DNA from: Pseudomonadota bacterium
GTDB taxonomy: Bacteria; Pseudomonadota; Gammaproteobacteria; SZUA-229
Direction: 5' to 3'
NCBI GenBank assembly: GCA_015222915.1
Contig: JADFWE010000207.1
Location: 1 to 8,976 of the forward strand
Length of the DNA: 8,976 bases
Under the pieces are notes generated by a model, which had not been told where the DNA came from, searched no databases, and worked only from the letters and a program-made list of their open reading frames with translations. The translations under genes were made by a program, and so were the position numbers. Below, one piece after another: positions 1-6,764 of the stretch (positions are counted from its first letter, which is position 1; each line of letters begins with the position of its first letter).

Positions 1-7
1 AAAAGAA

Positions 8-1165
8 ATGCCTGAAACCATAGCTGATGATTCTGTAGGGATTGTCGAAACTCAAATCAATCATTTTTCCGAGGCGCTGACACTGGAGTGCGGCCAGACC
101 TTGTCTGAATATGATATCGCCTATGAGACCTACGGCGAACTGAATGCCGATGCCAGCAATGCTATCCTGATCTGTCATGCATTGTCTGGCGATCAGCATG
201 CAGCGGGTTATAACAGCACGGACGACAGGAAAGCCGGCTGGTGGGACAGTGCTATCGGGCCGGGCAAGGCGATCGATACCAAGCGGTTTTTTGTGGTCTG
301 CATCAATAACCTGGGGGGGTGCAAGGGGTCGACCGGGCCGAATACCATCAATCCTGAAACCGGCAAATACTGGGGGCCGGATTTCCCCATCGTAACGGTG
401 AAGGACTGGACGCTGTGCCAGTACCGTTTCATGCTGTCACTGAATATCGGTCATTGGTGTGCTGTCGTCGGCGGCAGTCTGGGCGGCATGCAGGTAATGC
501 AGTGGACCATCGATTACCCCGATCTGATAAAAAACGCTATCGTGATCGCGGCAGCGCCGAAGCTCTCGGCGCAGAATATCGCGTTCAATGAGGTCGCCCG
601 CCAGTCGATCATGTCCGACCCGGACTTTTTTGACGGTTATTATCTGGAAAAAAATACTGTACCACGCCGGGGACTGATGCTGGCCCGGATGCTGGGGCAC
701 ATCACTTATCTTTCCGATGATGCCATGCGTGATAAATTCGGTCGTGAGCTGCGTGAAGGCAAGCTGAACTTCGGCTTTGATGTGGATTTTCAGGTGGAGA
801 GTTATCTGCGTTACCAGGGGCGCTCCTTTGTCGATCGCTTCGATGCCAATACCTATCTGCTGATGACCAAGGTGCTGGATTATTTTGATCCGGCGCAGGA
901 CTATGATGATGATCTCTCATTGGCATTAAAGAACACCGGTGCAAAATTTCTCGTGGTCTCGTTTACCTCGGACTGGCGCTTTGCGCCGGAGCGTTCGCAG
1001 GAGATAGTCAAAGCGCTGCTGCAGGCGGAAAAAGCGGTGAGTTATGTCGAGATAGAAGCCAATCAGGGGCATGATGCATTTTTGATTCCGATACCGCACT
1101 ATATGACGGTGTTTACCTCCCATATGAATAATATTGCGAAAACGATCGCACCGGTGCCGTCATGA
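8..1165 (+). CDS. metX: Homoserine O-acyltransferase MetX, probably the succinyltransferase type
   Basis: Transfers an acyl group from acyl-CoA to the hydroxyl of L-homoserine, the first committed step of methionine synthesis, in the cytoplasm. The 385-residue length is normal for the family. The alpha/beta-hydrolase fold shows the oxyanion-region stretch [13 protein letters not shown] (about 55-67), the [12 protein letters not shown] motif (100-111), the nucleophile elbow GGSLGGM with Ser157, Asp322 in SDWRF, and His355 in GHDAF. This gives a complete Ser-Asp-His triad. The SDWRF form, with Arg rather than the SDWLF type seen in many acetyltransferases, and the neighbouring metW suggest succinyl-CoA as donor; this is an inference from family patterns. 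The start ATG lies 7 bases from the window edge after an A/G-rich AAAAGAA that could be part of a ribosome binding site. The N-terminus MPE...SVGIV resembles other family members, so the start is probably right, although an upstream start cannot be excluded. The gene overlaps metW by 4 bases (ATGA). Its promoter lies outside the window. Confidence 0.96.
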   Translation: MPETIADDSVGIVETQINHFSEALTLECGQTLSEYDIAYETYGELNADASNAILICHALSGDQHAAGYNSTDDRKAGWWDSAIGPGKAIDTKRFFVVCINNLGGCKGSTGPNTINPETGKYWGPDFPIVTVKDWTLCQYRFMLSLNIGHWCAVVGGSLGGMQVMQWTIDYPDLIKNAIVIAAAPKLSAQNIAFNEVARQSIMSDPDFFDGYYLEKNTVPRRGLMLARMLGHITYLSDDAMRDKFGRELREGKLNFGFDVDFQVESYLRYQGRSFVDRFDANTYLLMTKVLDYFDPAQDYDDDLSLALKNTGAKFLVVSFTSDWRFAPERSQEIVKALLQAEKAVSYVEIEANQGHDAFLIPIPHYMTVFTSHMNNIAKTIAPVPS

Positions 1166-1806
1166 GACAGTCAGCCGAACATCTGTCGGCAATGGATGGT
1201 CAGACGCTGCGAGCCGACCTTGCCATCATCGCCGAGTGGATAAAACCGGGGGCCAAAGTACTGGATCTGGGCTGCGGTGACGGGACTCTGCTGTCTTATC
1301 TTCGTGATAAGCGTGACGTGCTGGGTTATGGTCTGGAGATCAGTCCGTTTAATATCGAGGTCTGCGTGGAGAAAGACATTAATGTCATTCAGGCGGACCT
1401 GAACGACGGCCTGAAAGCGTATTTTTCTGATAATCGTTTTGATTGCGTCATCATGAGCCAGACCCTGCAGGCAACCGAACAGCCGGATCTGCTGATCGAG
1501 GAGATGTTACGCGTCGGTCAGGAAGGCATCGTAACTTTTCCCAATATGGCGCATTGGCGGGCACGTTACCAGCTTGCGATCAAGGGCATTATGCCGGTAA
1601 CGAAAAACCTTCCAAATCAATGGTTTAATACACCTAATGTGCACCTGTGCACGCTCAATGATTTCGAAACTCTGTGTAGAAATCATAATATCGAAATATT
1701 GCAGCGCACGGTTGTCGATCACAGCCACAAGAAGGGCAGCGCACTGATGAATCTTTTTCCCAACCTGTTAGGTGAGATTGCGATATATCGCTTTCGCAGG
1801 TTCTAG
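1162..1806 (+). CDS. metW: Methionine biosynthesis protein MetW (SAM-methyltransferase fold)
   Basis: MetW family protein of 214 residues, the usual length. It has a Rossmann methyltransferase fold with motif [10 protein letters not shown] at 33-41, an acidic residue after strand 2 (Glu59 in GLEIS) and the QADLNDGL stretch at 77-84. The MetW-specific [10 protein letters not shown] (126-135) and [14 protein letters not shown] (156-169) motifs are present. The family is found beside metX in many proteobacteria, and in some species it is reported to be needed for MetX activity. A methyl-transfer reaction has not been clearly assigned to it. The start ATG overlaps the metX stop as ATGA and no good Shine-Dalgarno sequence is visible, so translation probably depends on coupling to metX. 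The next gene starts 207 bases downstream. The metXW pair therefore looks like a transcription unit separate from the secretion genes, but no convincing terminator is visible between them. Confidence 0.95.
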   Translation: MRQSAEHLSAMDGQTLRADLAIIAEWIKPGAKVLDLGCGDGTLLSYLRDKRDVLGYGLEISPFNIEVCVEKDINVIQADLNDGLKAYFSDNRFDCVIMSQTLQATEQPDLLIEEMLRVGQEGIVTFPNMAHWRARYQLAIKGIMPVTKNLPNQWFNTPNVHLCTLNDFETLCRNHNIEILQRTVVDHSHKKGSALMNLFPNLLGEIAIYRFRRF

Positions 1807-1839
1807 GGAGCTTCTGACAGTGCTGTAATCAAGACGCCG

Positions 1840-1862
1840 TGACAATGTCATTAAATTGACAT
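1840..1862. promoter_or_regulatory. TGACA/TGTCA dyad, candidate operator upstream of gspC
   Basis: Three copies of a 5-bp arm in alternating orientation: TGACA (1840-1844), A, TGTCA (1846-1850), TTAAAT, TGACA (1857-1861). The inner pair extends to ATGTCA (1845-1850) and TGACAT (1857-1862), a perfect 6-bp dyad around a 6-bp AT spacer. The geometry suits a dimeric DNA-binding protein. No specific regulator is recognised. The last TTGACA (1856-1861) also matches a -35 hexamer, but no -10 is correctly spaced from it. This is a sequence observation; function is inferred. Confidence 0.35.
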
Positions 1863-1901
1863 CTTTCCACTGTATCATGGCGCTGGCAGAATTTGCGCCG
1901 G

Positions 1902-1942
1902 TTTCATTGCCTGTATCAGCAACTATAATAAAATCATATAAT
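1902..1942 (+). promoter_or_regulatory. Candidate promoter region for the gspC operon
   Basis: Two exact TATAAT hexamers at 1924-1929 and 1937-1942 lie in the AT-rich gap between metW and gspC. They sit about 70-90 bases before the gspC start, a reasonable leader length. The matching -35 regions are poor (for example TTTCAT at 1902-1907, 16 bases before the first TATAAT), so an activator or an AT-rich chance match are both possible. The whole gap 1807-2013 contains no convincing ORF. Confidence 0.35.
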
Positions 1943-2013
1943 TATCAGCAATAGATGCTATTGACTGCTAAGATTTGTCATAGTGCTTAATCTCACAAAA
2001 ATATCCAGAAAAA

Positions 2014-2904
2014 ATGACCAACACTTTGATCGCACAGCTGAACAATCCAGCTCTGTTACAACGATATAACCAGCGACTGGCCATTGCCGTGAGCCTGATG
2101 CTGATCGTTGCCTGTGCTTATGTTCTGGTGCAGATTACCTGGGCGTTTTTTCCGCAGGAAGAGATCGCATTGCCTGTGCCGAAGCAGGCGCAGTCGATGG
2201 TGGGCAATACGTCGTCACAGAATAATTTTAATAAGCTTACCACCGCCAATATCTTTGGTGTCAGTGACAAGGCGGTTGTTAGCAAGCAGACGAAAGTTCC
2301 GGAAACAAAATTAAACCTTACCCTGAAAGGTGTGTTAGCAGCGATGCCGATGGACAGGGCCAGTGCCATAATCGCAAAAGGTAAATCAGGCAAAGAGGAT
2401 ATCTATAGCATTGGTGATAAGATGCCAGGCGGCGTCATAGTCAAAGAGATCTACGCCGATCACGTCGTACTGGAGCGTAACGGTAAACTGGAGACGCTGA
2501 AACTGCAGAAGATCAGCGGTATCTCTAATCTGAATTCGCAATCATCCGGCAAGTACCTGTCTTCAAATAATAGGTATGCCAATAAATCGCCGGCAGCAGC
2601 TTTAAAAGAGATACGAAGCAACATTTTAAAAAATCCGACTTCGTTCGGCGAATATGCGCTTCCCGTGCTGGTGAAGGAGAACGGTAAACAGATCGGTTAC
2701 CGTTTGAAGCCTCAGAAACAGGGCGGCCTGCTGACCGAGGTCGGCATACAGCCTAACGATGTGATCACGCAGATCAATGGCATCAGGCTGGATAAACCGC
2801 AGAATGGTATCAGTGCCTTACGTAAATTAAGTACGGCAAAAAATTTAAGCATAACAGTGAAACGTAACGGTGCCGAGGTGCCGATTAATATTTCACTGCA
2901 ATAA
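2014..2904 (+). CDS. gspC: Type II secretion system protein GspC
   Basis: Bitopic inner-membrane protein that connects the T2SS inner-membrane platform to the GspD secretin and takes part in substrate recognition. It has 296 residues, the usual size. The layout is a short cytoplasmic N-terminus (1-21), a single membrane segment (about 22-45, LAIAVSLMLIVACAYVLV), a linker, and the periplasmic homology region (about 70-168). That region contains NIFGVSD, the beta-rich stretch LTLKGVLAA (102-110), an AIIAKGKSGKEDIYSIGD core and HVVLERNGKLETLKL. A C-terminal PDZ domain (about 228-296) follows, with GGLLTEVGIQPNDVITQING. PDZ-type GspC is typical of one major branch; others carry a coiled coil. The ATG at 2014 has only a weak purine-rich AGAAAAA in front of it, but it puts the membrane segment at the normal distance from the N-terminus. 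gspD begins 31 bases downstream. Confidence 0.95.
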   Translation: MTNTLIAQLNNPALLQRYNQRLAIAVSLMLIVACAYVLVQITWAFFPQEEIALPVPKQAQSMVGNTSSQNNFNKLTTANIFGVSDKAVVSKQTKVPETKLNLTLKGVLAAMPMDRASAIIAKGKSGKEDIYSIGDKMPGGVIVKEIYADHVVLERNGKLETLKLQKISGISNLNSQSSGKYLSSNNRYANKSPAAALKEIRSNILKNPTSFGEYALPVLVKENGKQIGYRLKPQKQGGLLTEVGIQPNDVITQINGIRLDKPQNGISALRKLSTAKNLSITVKRNGAEVPINISLQ

Positions 2905-2935
2905 TTACTATAAGAATTAACGATCAGAGATTTTC

Positions 2936-5065
2936 ATGGCATTTGTTCAAACGGCTTTTATTCAAACGATGGTGCAGTGGATGTGTTTACCGTTATTACG
3001 AGGTGATCATCGGGAGCAGCGGCCGTCTCGAGTATTCCTGCTATCAAGAAAGTTATTGCTGCCGCTGTTGCTGTGTCTGTTTGTGAGTACGCAGGCCAAC
3101 GCTGATGAGATCACGCTAAACCTGAAAGACGCAGATATCCGTGCCCTGATCAGTACGGTTTCCAAGTTTACCGGTAAAAACTTCATCATCGACCCCCGGG
3201 TTAAAGCCAAGGTGACGGTCATATCGGCTTACCCCTTAACGCCTGAAGCCGTGTACGAAGTTTTTCTTTCGGTATTGCAGGTGCATGGTTATGCAGCGGT
3301 ACCGACTGGCTCTATTATCAAAATCGTACCTGAGGTGAATGCAAAGCAGGGGCCATTGCCTATATCCGTATCCAGCAAGAAGGGGAAATATCCGGCAGAT
3401 GAATTAATCACCAAGATCATCCGTCTAGAGTACGTACCTGCTTCACAGCTGGTGCCTATCCTGAGACCGCTGGTGCCGCAACAGGGGCATCTGGCGGCTT
3501 ACAATCCGACCAATACACTCATCATCACCGACCATGCCGGTAACATCAATCGGCTGATGAAAATCATCTCCGGTGTTGACCGCCCCGACAGCGATGAGCT
3601 CGAGATCATTCCACTGACGCATGCTTCAGCCTCTGAGCTGGTACGAATCCTGAATTCGCTCAATGCCGGCGGTTCCGCCAAGGATGCAACCAAGAAGATA
3701 AAACTGGCGGCAGATGATAGAACCAATAGCATCCTGGTAACCGGTGACCGTGCTTCACGATTAAAGATAAGAGCGACCATCGGGTATCTTGATACCCCGC
3801 TGGAAGACGGCGGCGGTAATACCCATGTCATCTATCTGAAATATGCCAAGGCCGAAAACCTGGCCAAGCTGCTGACCGGGCTAAAAGACCAGGGCGCTAA
3901 AAATAAATCAGTGGCCAAGGGCAAGGTGGCGCAGCCGAGGACAACCGGTAGCGTGGTCAGTCAGTCGGCTATCATACAGGCGGACGAAGAGACCAATGCC
4001 CTCATCATCACCGCTGACCCCAATACCATCAAAAATCTGAAAGCGGTTATCCGGCAACTGGATATCCGCCGTGCGCAAGTATTGATCGAAGCGATCATCG
4101 CTGAGATTACGATGTCCAACGATAAAGAGATCGGTGTCGGTCTGGCCGTCGATGGAACCACGAAGAGCGGTGGTGTTCTGCCGGTAGGGGTCAGTAACTT
4201 TGCCGGTATCGGTGAGCTACTGACATCGGTGATCGGCGGTGTGGCGCCGGCAAGCATCCCTGCAGGTGCTTCTTTTGCCATCGGCGGAGAGAACAGTTCC
4301 GGTCTGCGTTATGGGGCTTTATTGGTGGCACTGCAGACTGATCAGAACACCAATATCCTGTCGACACCCAATATCGTGACGCTGGACAACGAAGAAGCTG
4401 AGCTGATCGTTGGCCAGAACCTGCCATTCGTTACCGGCAGTTTTACCGGCGCCGGCAGTACCAATCCGAATAATCCGTTCCAGACCATCGAGCGTCAGGA
4501 CGTCGGCCTTACCCTGAAAGTGACCCCGCAGATCAATGAGGGTGATACTGTCAAGTTAGTGCTCGAGCAGGAAACGTCGACCGTTATACCCGGCACAATC
4601 GAACTGGGTATCGCTACCCGTAAACGTTCGATAAAAACCAGCGTACTGGTCGATGATGGCGGTATCCTGATCCTCGGCGGACTGATTCAGGAAGAGGTGA
4701 CCGATACGCAGAGCAAGGTTCCGTTGCTGGGTGATATCCCGCTCATCGGTTTTCTGTTCCGTTCAGAGAGTACCACCAAGACCAAGGCCAATCTGATGGT
4801 GTTCCTGCGTCCGACTATCCTGCGTGATTATCGCGATGCGGCATTTGTCACCAATGAGAAATATAATTATATCCGCGGTATCGAAAGTGAAGCCTACGAT
4901 AAAGAAGATGAGAGCTATGGTCTGCTGGATGGCGCCGCACCGAGACTGCCGCCGATAGAAGAGCTGGACCGTTCAAAGCAGGGCACTGGAAAATCCAAAG
5001 TAGAAGTTGAAAAAGATGATGTCTGGGCGGATGACTGGGAAGATGACGATGACAGCCTCATCTGA
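2936..5065 (+). CDS. gspD: Type II secretion system secretin GspD
   Basis: Outer-membrane secretin; a multimeric ring of this protein is the T2SS exit channel. It has 709 residues. The order is an N-terminal extension (1-38), a signal peptide hydrophobic core (about 40-50) with likely cleavage after STQANA (residue 56), N0 (about 57-130, with FIIDPRVKAKVTVIS), N1 (about 155-215), N2 (about 220-290) and N3 (about 294-380). The secretin domain (about 380-627) follows, with QVLIEAIIAEI, LSTPNIVTLDNEEA, and the conserved VPLLGDIPLIGFLFRS and LMVFLRPTILRD. The repeated NTLIITD, NSILVTGD and NALIITAD strands reflect the related N domains. The C-terminus (about 640-709) is a low-complexity, acidic tail ending WADDWEDDDDSLI. 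The 38 residues before the signal core are unusual. Met12 or Met16 could be the real start, but no ATG or GTG lies closer to the signal core. An AGAGA (2926-2930) sits 5 bases before the ATG. The 3' end overlaps gspE. Confidence 0.96.
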   Translation: MAFVQTAFIQTMVQWMCLPLLRGDHREQRPSRVFLLSRKLLLPLLLCLFVSTQANADEITLNLKDADIRALISTVSKFTGKNFIIDPRVKAKVTVISAYPLTPEAVYEVFLSVLQVHGYAAVPTGSIIKIVPEVNAKQGPLPISVSSKKGKYPADELITKIIRLEYVPASQLVPILRPLVPQQGHLAAYNPTNTLIITDHAGNINRLMKIISGVDRPDSDELEIIPLTHASASELVRILNSLNAGGSAKDATKKIKLAADDRTNSILVTGDRASRLKIRATIGYLDTPLEDGGGNTHVIYLKYAKAENLAKLLTGLKDQGAKNKSVAKGKVAQPRTTGSVVSQSAIIQADEETNALIITADPNTIKNLKAVIRQLDIRRAQVLIEAIIAEITMSNDKEIGVGLAVDGTTKSGGVLPVGVSNFAGIGELLTSVIGGVAPASIPAGASFAIGGENSSGLRYGALLVALQTDQNTNILSTPNIVTLDNEEAELIVGQNLPFVTGSFTGAGSTNPNNPFQTIERQDVGLTLKVTPQINEGDTVKLVLEQETSTVIPGTIELGIATRKRSIKTSVLVDDGGILILGGLIQEEVTDTQSKVPLLGDIPLIGFLFRSESTTKTKANLMVFLRPTILRDYRDAAFVTNEKYNYIRGIESEAYDKEDESYGLLDGAAPRLPPIEELDRSKQGTGKSKVEVEKDDVWADDWEDDDDSLI
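5038..5042 (+). promoter_or_regulatory. Ribosome binding site deciding the gspE start
   Basis: GGAAG inside the last codons of gspD lies 6 bases before ATG 5049. It lies too close to ATG 5043 and downstream of ATG 5007 and 5031, so it favours 5049 as the gspE start. Confidence 0.55.
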
Positions 5066-6623
5066 TGTCGTCGAGAAGATCGCTGATAACATAAGCTTAC
5101 CGGCAGAAAAGAGCCATCCGGCTGCAGTGCCGGCTGCCGATTCGGCACGGGTCATAAGCGCACAGATATTGCCTTATGCGTTTGCCAAACGACATGGTGT
5201 GTTGATTGGGCAGATCGATGATGCGTCGGTGAATGTCCTGTATCGAAATTCTCCGGATCCGGTCATACTCGCCGAAGTCGCTCGCATCACCCGGCGAAAG
5301 GTCACCTTGAATTCCATAAGCGACGAGCAGTTTGCGGCTTTGCTGGCACAGACTTATGAGCAGGCCAGTGATCAGGCGATGGCGATGATGGAAGGCGTCG
5401 GCGAAGAACTGGATCTCGATGAGCTGGCCGAAACCCTGGAGCCGGAAGACCTGATGGAAGCGGATGATGATGCGCCTATCATCCGTCTGATCAACGCACT
5501 GTTGAGCGAAGCCATCAAAGTGAGCGCCTCCGATGTGCACATCGAGCCTTTTGAGAATCATATGCGGGTACGTTTTCGTGTCGATGGTATGCTGCGTGAA
5601 ATATTGCAGCCGCCGGGAAATATCGCACCGCTGGTCATATCCCGGATCAAGGTGATGGCGAAGCTGGATATCGCAGAGAAACGCCTGCCGCAGGACGGCC
5701 GCATCTCATTGCGGGTCGCTGGGCGTGCGGTCGACGTGCGTGTATCAACACTGCCTTCCGGTCATGGCGAGCGCGTGGTCATGCGTCTGCTGGACAAGCA
5801 GGCGGGTCGGCTTGATCTCGAACAGCTGGGCATGTCGGACAGTGTGCACGATAATTTTCATGATCTTCTGCATAAACCGCATGGCATCATACTGGTCACC
5901 GGGCCTACCGGTTCCGGTAAAACAACGACATTGTATGCCGGCCTGACCGTGCTCAACGTTAAGTCGCGAAATATATTGACCGTCGAAGATCCCATCGAGT
6001 ATTACATCGACGGTATCGGTCAGACGCAGGTGAACACCAAGGTCGATATGACCTTCGCGCGCGGTCTGCGTTCTATCCTGCGTCAGGATCCGGACGTGGT
6101 GATGATCGGTGAGATCCGTGATCTGGAAACCGCCTCGATAGCGGTGCAGGCCAGTCTGACCGGTCATCTCGTGTTATCTACGCTGCATACTAACAGTGCT
6201 ATCGGTGCGGTAAGTCGATTGCGTGATATGGGCGTAGAACCCTTCCTGCTGGCATCAAGTCTGATCGGGCTGATGGCGCAGCGTCTGGTACGCAACCTGT
6301 GTCCGCATTGTAAGCGGCCACATACCATCACGGCAAAAGAACGTGAATGGCTGGGCATGGAGGAAGCGGATGAAACCGTTATCTATAGCCCGCAAGGCTG
6401 CAGCGAATGTAATCACCTGGGTTACAACGGCCGTAGCGGTCTGTATGAATTTATCCCGGTTGATCATAAGCTGCAGAACATGATCCACGAAGGAGAGAGT
6501 GAGCAGGTGATGGAAGATTATGCACGTACCATATCACCCGGTCTGACACAGGATGGTAAACGCATGATCCTGGACGGCCATACTTCGCTGGAAGAAGTGC
6601 TGCGTGTCAGCAGGGACGATTAG
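5049..6623 (+). CDS. gspE: Type II secretion system assembly ATPase GspE
   Basis: Hexameric cytoplasmic ATPase that drives pseudopilus assembly, normally recruited to the membrane by GspL. Numbered from the chosen start (524 residues): an N1E domain (about 35-105, with ILPYAFAKRHGVL), a linker, an N2E domain (about 145-255, with SASDVHIEPF and RLPQDGRISLR), Walker A GPTGSGKTT (285-293), the Asp box around TVEDPIEYY, the Walker B region DPDVVMIGEIRD (347-358) and the His box LSTLHTN (376-382). The four-Cys zinc motif is CPHC (418-421) and CSEC (451-454), typical of GspE and PilB-type ATPases. The frame is open upstream to ATG 5007. ATG 5049 is preferred because GGAAG at 5038-5042 lies 6 bases before it, and the added residues (MKKMMSGRMTGKM) only reflect the out-of-frame gspD acidic tail. 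It overlaps gspD by 17 bases, which suggests coupling. The stop TAG lies in a TAGCGCGC repeat. Confidence 0.96.
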   Translation: MTASSDVVEKIADNISLPAEKSHPAAVPAADSARVISAQILPYAFAKRHGVLIGQIDDASVNVLYRNSPDPVILAEVARITRRKVTLNSISDEQFAALLAQTYEQASDQAMAMMEGVGEELDLDELAETLEPEDLMEADDDAPIIRLINALLSEAIKVSASDVHIEPFENHMRVRFRVDGMLREILQPPGNIAPLVISRIKVMAKLDIAEKRLPQDGRISLRVAGRAVDVRVSTLPSGHGERVVMRLLDKQAGRLDLEQLGMSDSVHDNFHDLLHKPHGIILVTGPTGSGKTTTLYAGLTVLNVKSRNILTVEDPIEYYIDGIGQTQVNTKVDMTFARGLRSILRQDPDVVMIGEIRDLETASIAVQASLTGHLVLSTLHTNSAIGAVSRLRDMGVEPFLLASSLIGLMAQRLVRNLCPHCKRPHTITAKEREWLGMEEADETVIYSPQGCSECNHLGYNGRSGLYEFIPVDHKLQNMIHEGESEQVMEDYARTISPGLTQDGKRMILDGHTSLEEVLRVSRDD

Positions 6624-6637
6624 CGCGCGTAGCGCGC
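6621..6637. repeat. TAGCGCGC direct repeat / GCGCGC palindrome at the gspE stop
   Basis: TAGCGCGC occurs at 6621-6628 and again at 6630-6637, separated by one G. The same bases form GCGCGC-GTA-GCGCGC (6623-6637), a possible 6-bp stem with a 3-base loop. The gspE stop codon TAG is the first three bases. The second copy runs into the left arm of the large inverted repeat by two bases. It may belong to the inserted element or be a small duplication at its edge. Confidence 0.7.
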
Positions 6638-6755
6638 AATGAAAAGTGAATAATGAAAAATGAAAAATGAAAACATTAAATACATAAAGCTGGCATCAAA
6701 GACGAAGCCTTTGATGTTTAACATTTTTCATTTTTCATTATTCACTTTTCATTGC
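6636..6755. repeat. 120-bp inverted repeat with perfect 34-bp arms made of 7-bp units (MITE-like)
   Basis: The left arm 6636-6669 and right arm 6722-6755 are exact reverse complements over 34 bases, separated by 52 bases. The left arm is a tandem array of 7-bp units: AATGAAA (6638-6644), AGTGAAT (6645-6651), AATGAAA (6652-6658), AATGAAA (6659-6665) and AATGAAA (6666-6672); the last is only partly inside the perfect arm. The centre holds a second hairpin, CATCAAAG (6694-6701) and CTTTGATG (6709-6716) with a 7-base loop. No transposase or long ORF is present and no clear target-site duplication is seen at the edges. It fills nearly the whole gspE-gspF gap, where these genes are normally almost adjacent, which suggests an insertion. 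A non-autonomous mobile element or a short-tandem-repeat family is most likely. In mRNA the arms could fold into a long AT-rich stem affecting gspF expression. Confidence 0.93.
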
Positions 6756-6764
6756 TTTTAAACC

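Noticed and set aside
1856..1878. TTGACA plus TATCAT as a promoter
   Set aside because: The two hexamers are only 11 bases apart, too close for a sigma-70 promoter.
1879..1899. GGCGC...GCGCC hairpin as the metW terminator
   Set aside because: The stem is only 5 bp with an 11-base loop and no T run follows.
3491..4015. Similar short stretches within gspD (NTLIITD, NSILVTGD, NALIITAD) as DNA repeats
   Set aside because: They are the equivalent strands of the related secretin N1-N3 domains, which is normal protein architecture.
5007..5048. Longer gspE reading frame starting at ATG 5007
   Set aside because: The extra 14 residues (Met/Lys/Thr-rich) are just the other frame of the gspD acidic tail. 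The only good ribosome binding site fits ATG 5049.
6638..6672. Heptamer array as CRISPR-like repeats or small ORFs
   Set aside because: The units are only 7 bases with no spacers, and the tiny frames stop after a few codons.
6636..6755. Palindrome as a Rho-independent terminator
   Set aside because: The arms are AT-rich with a 52-base centre and only TTTT after them. It lies within the operon, so a classical terminator is unlikely.
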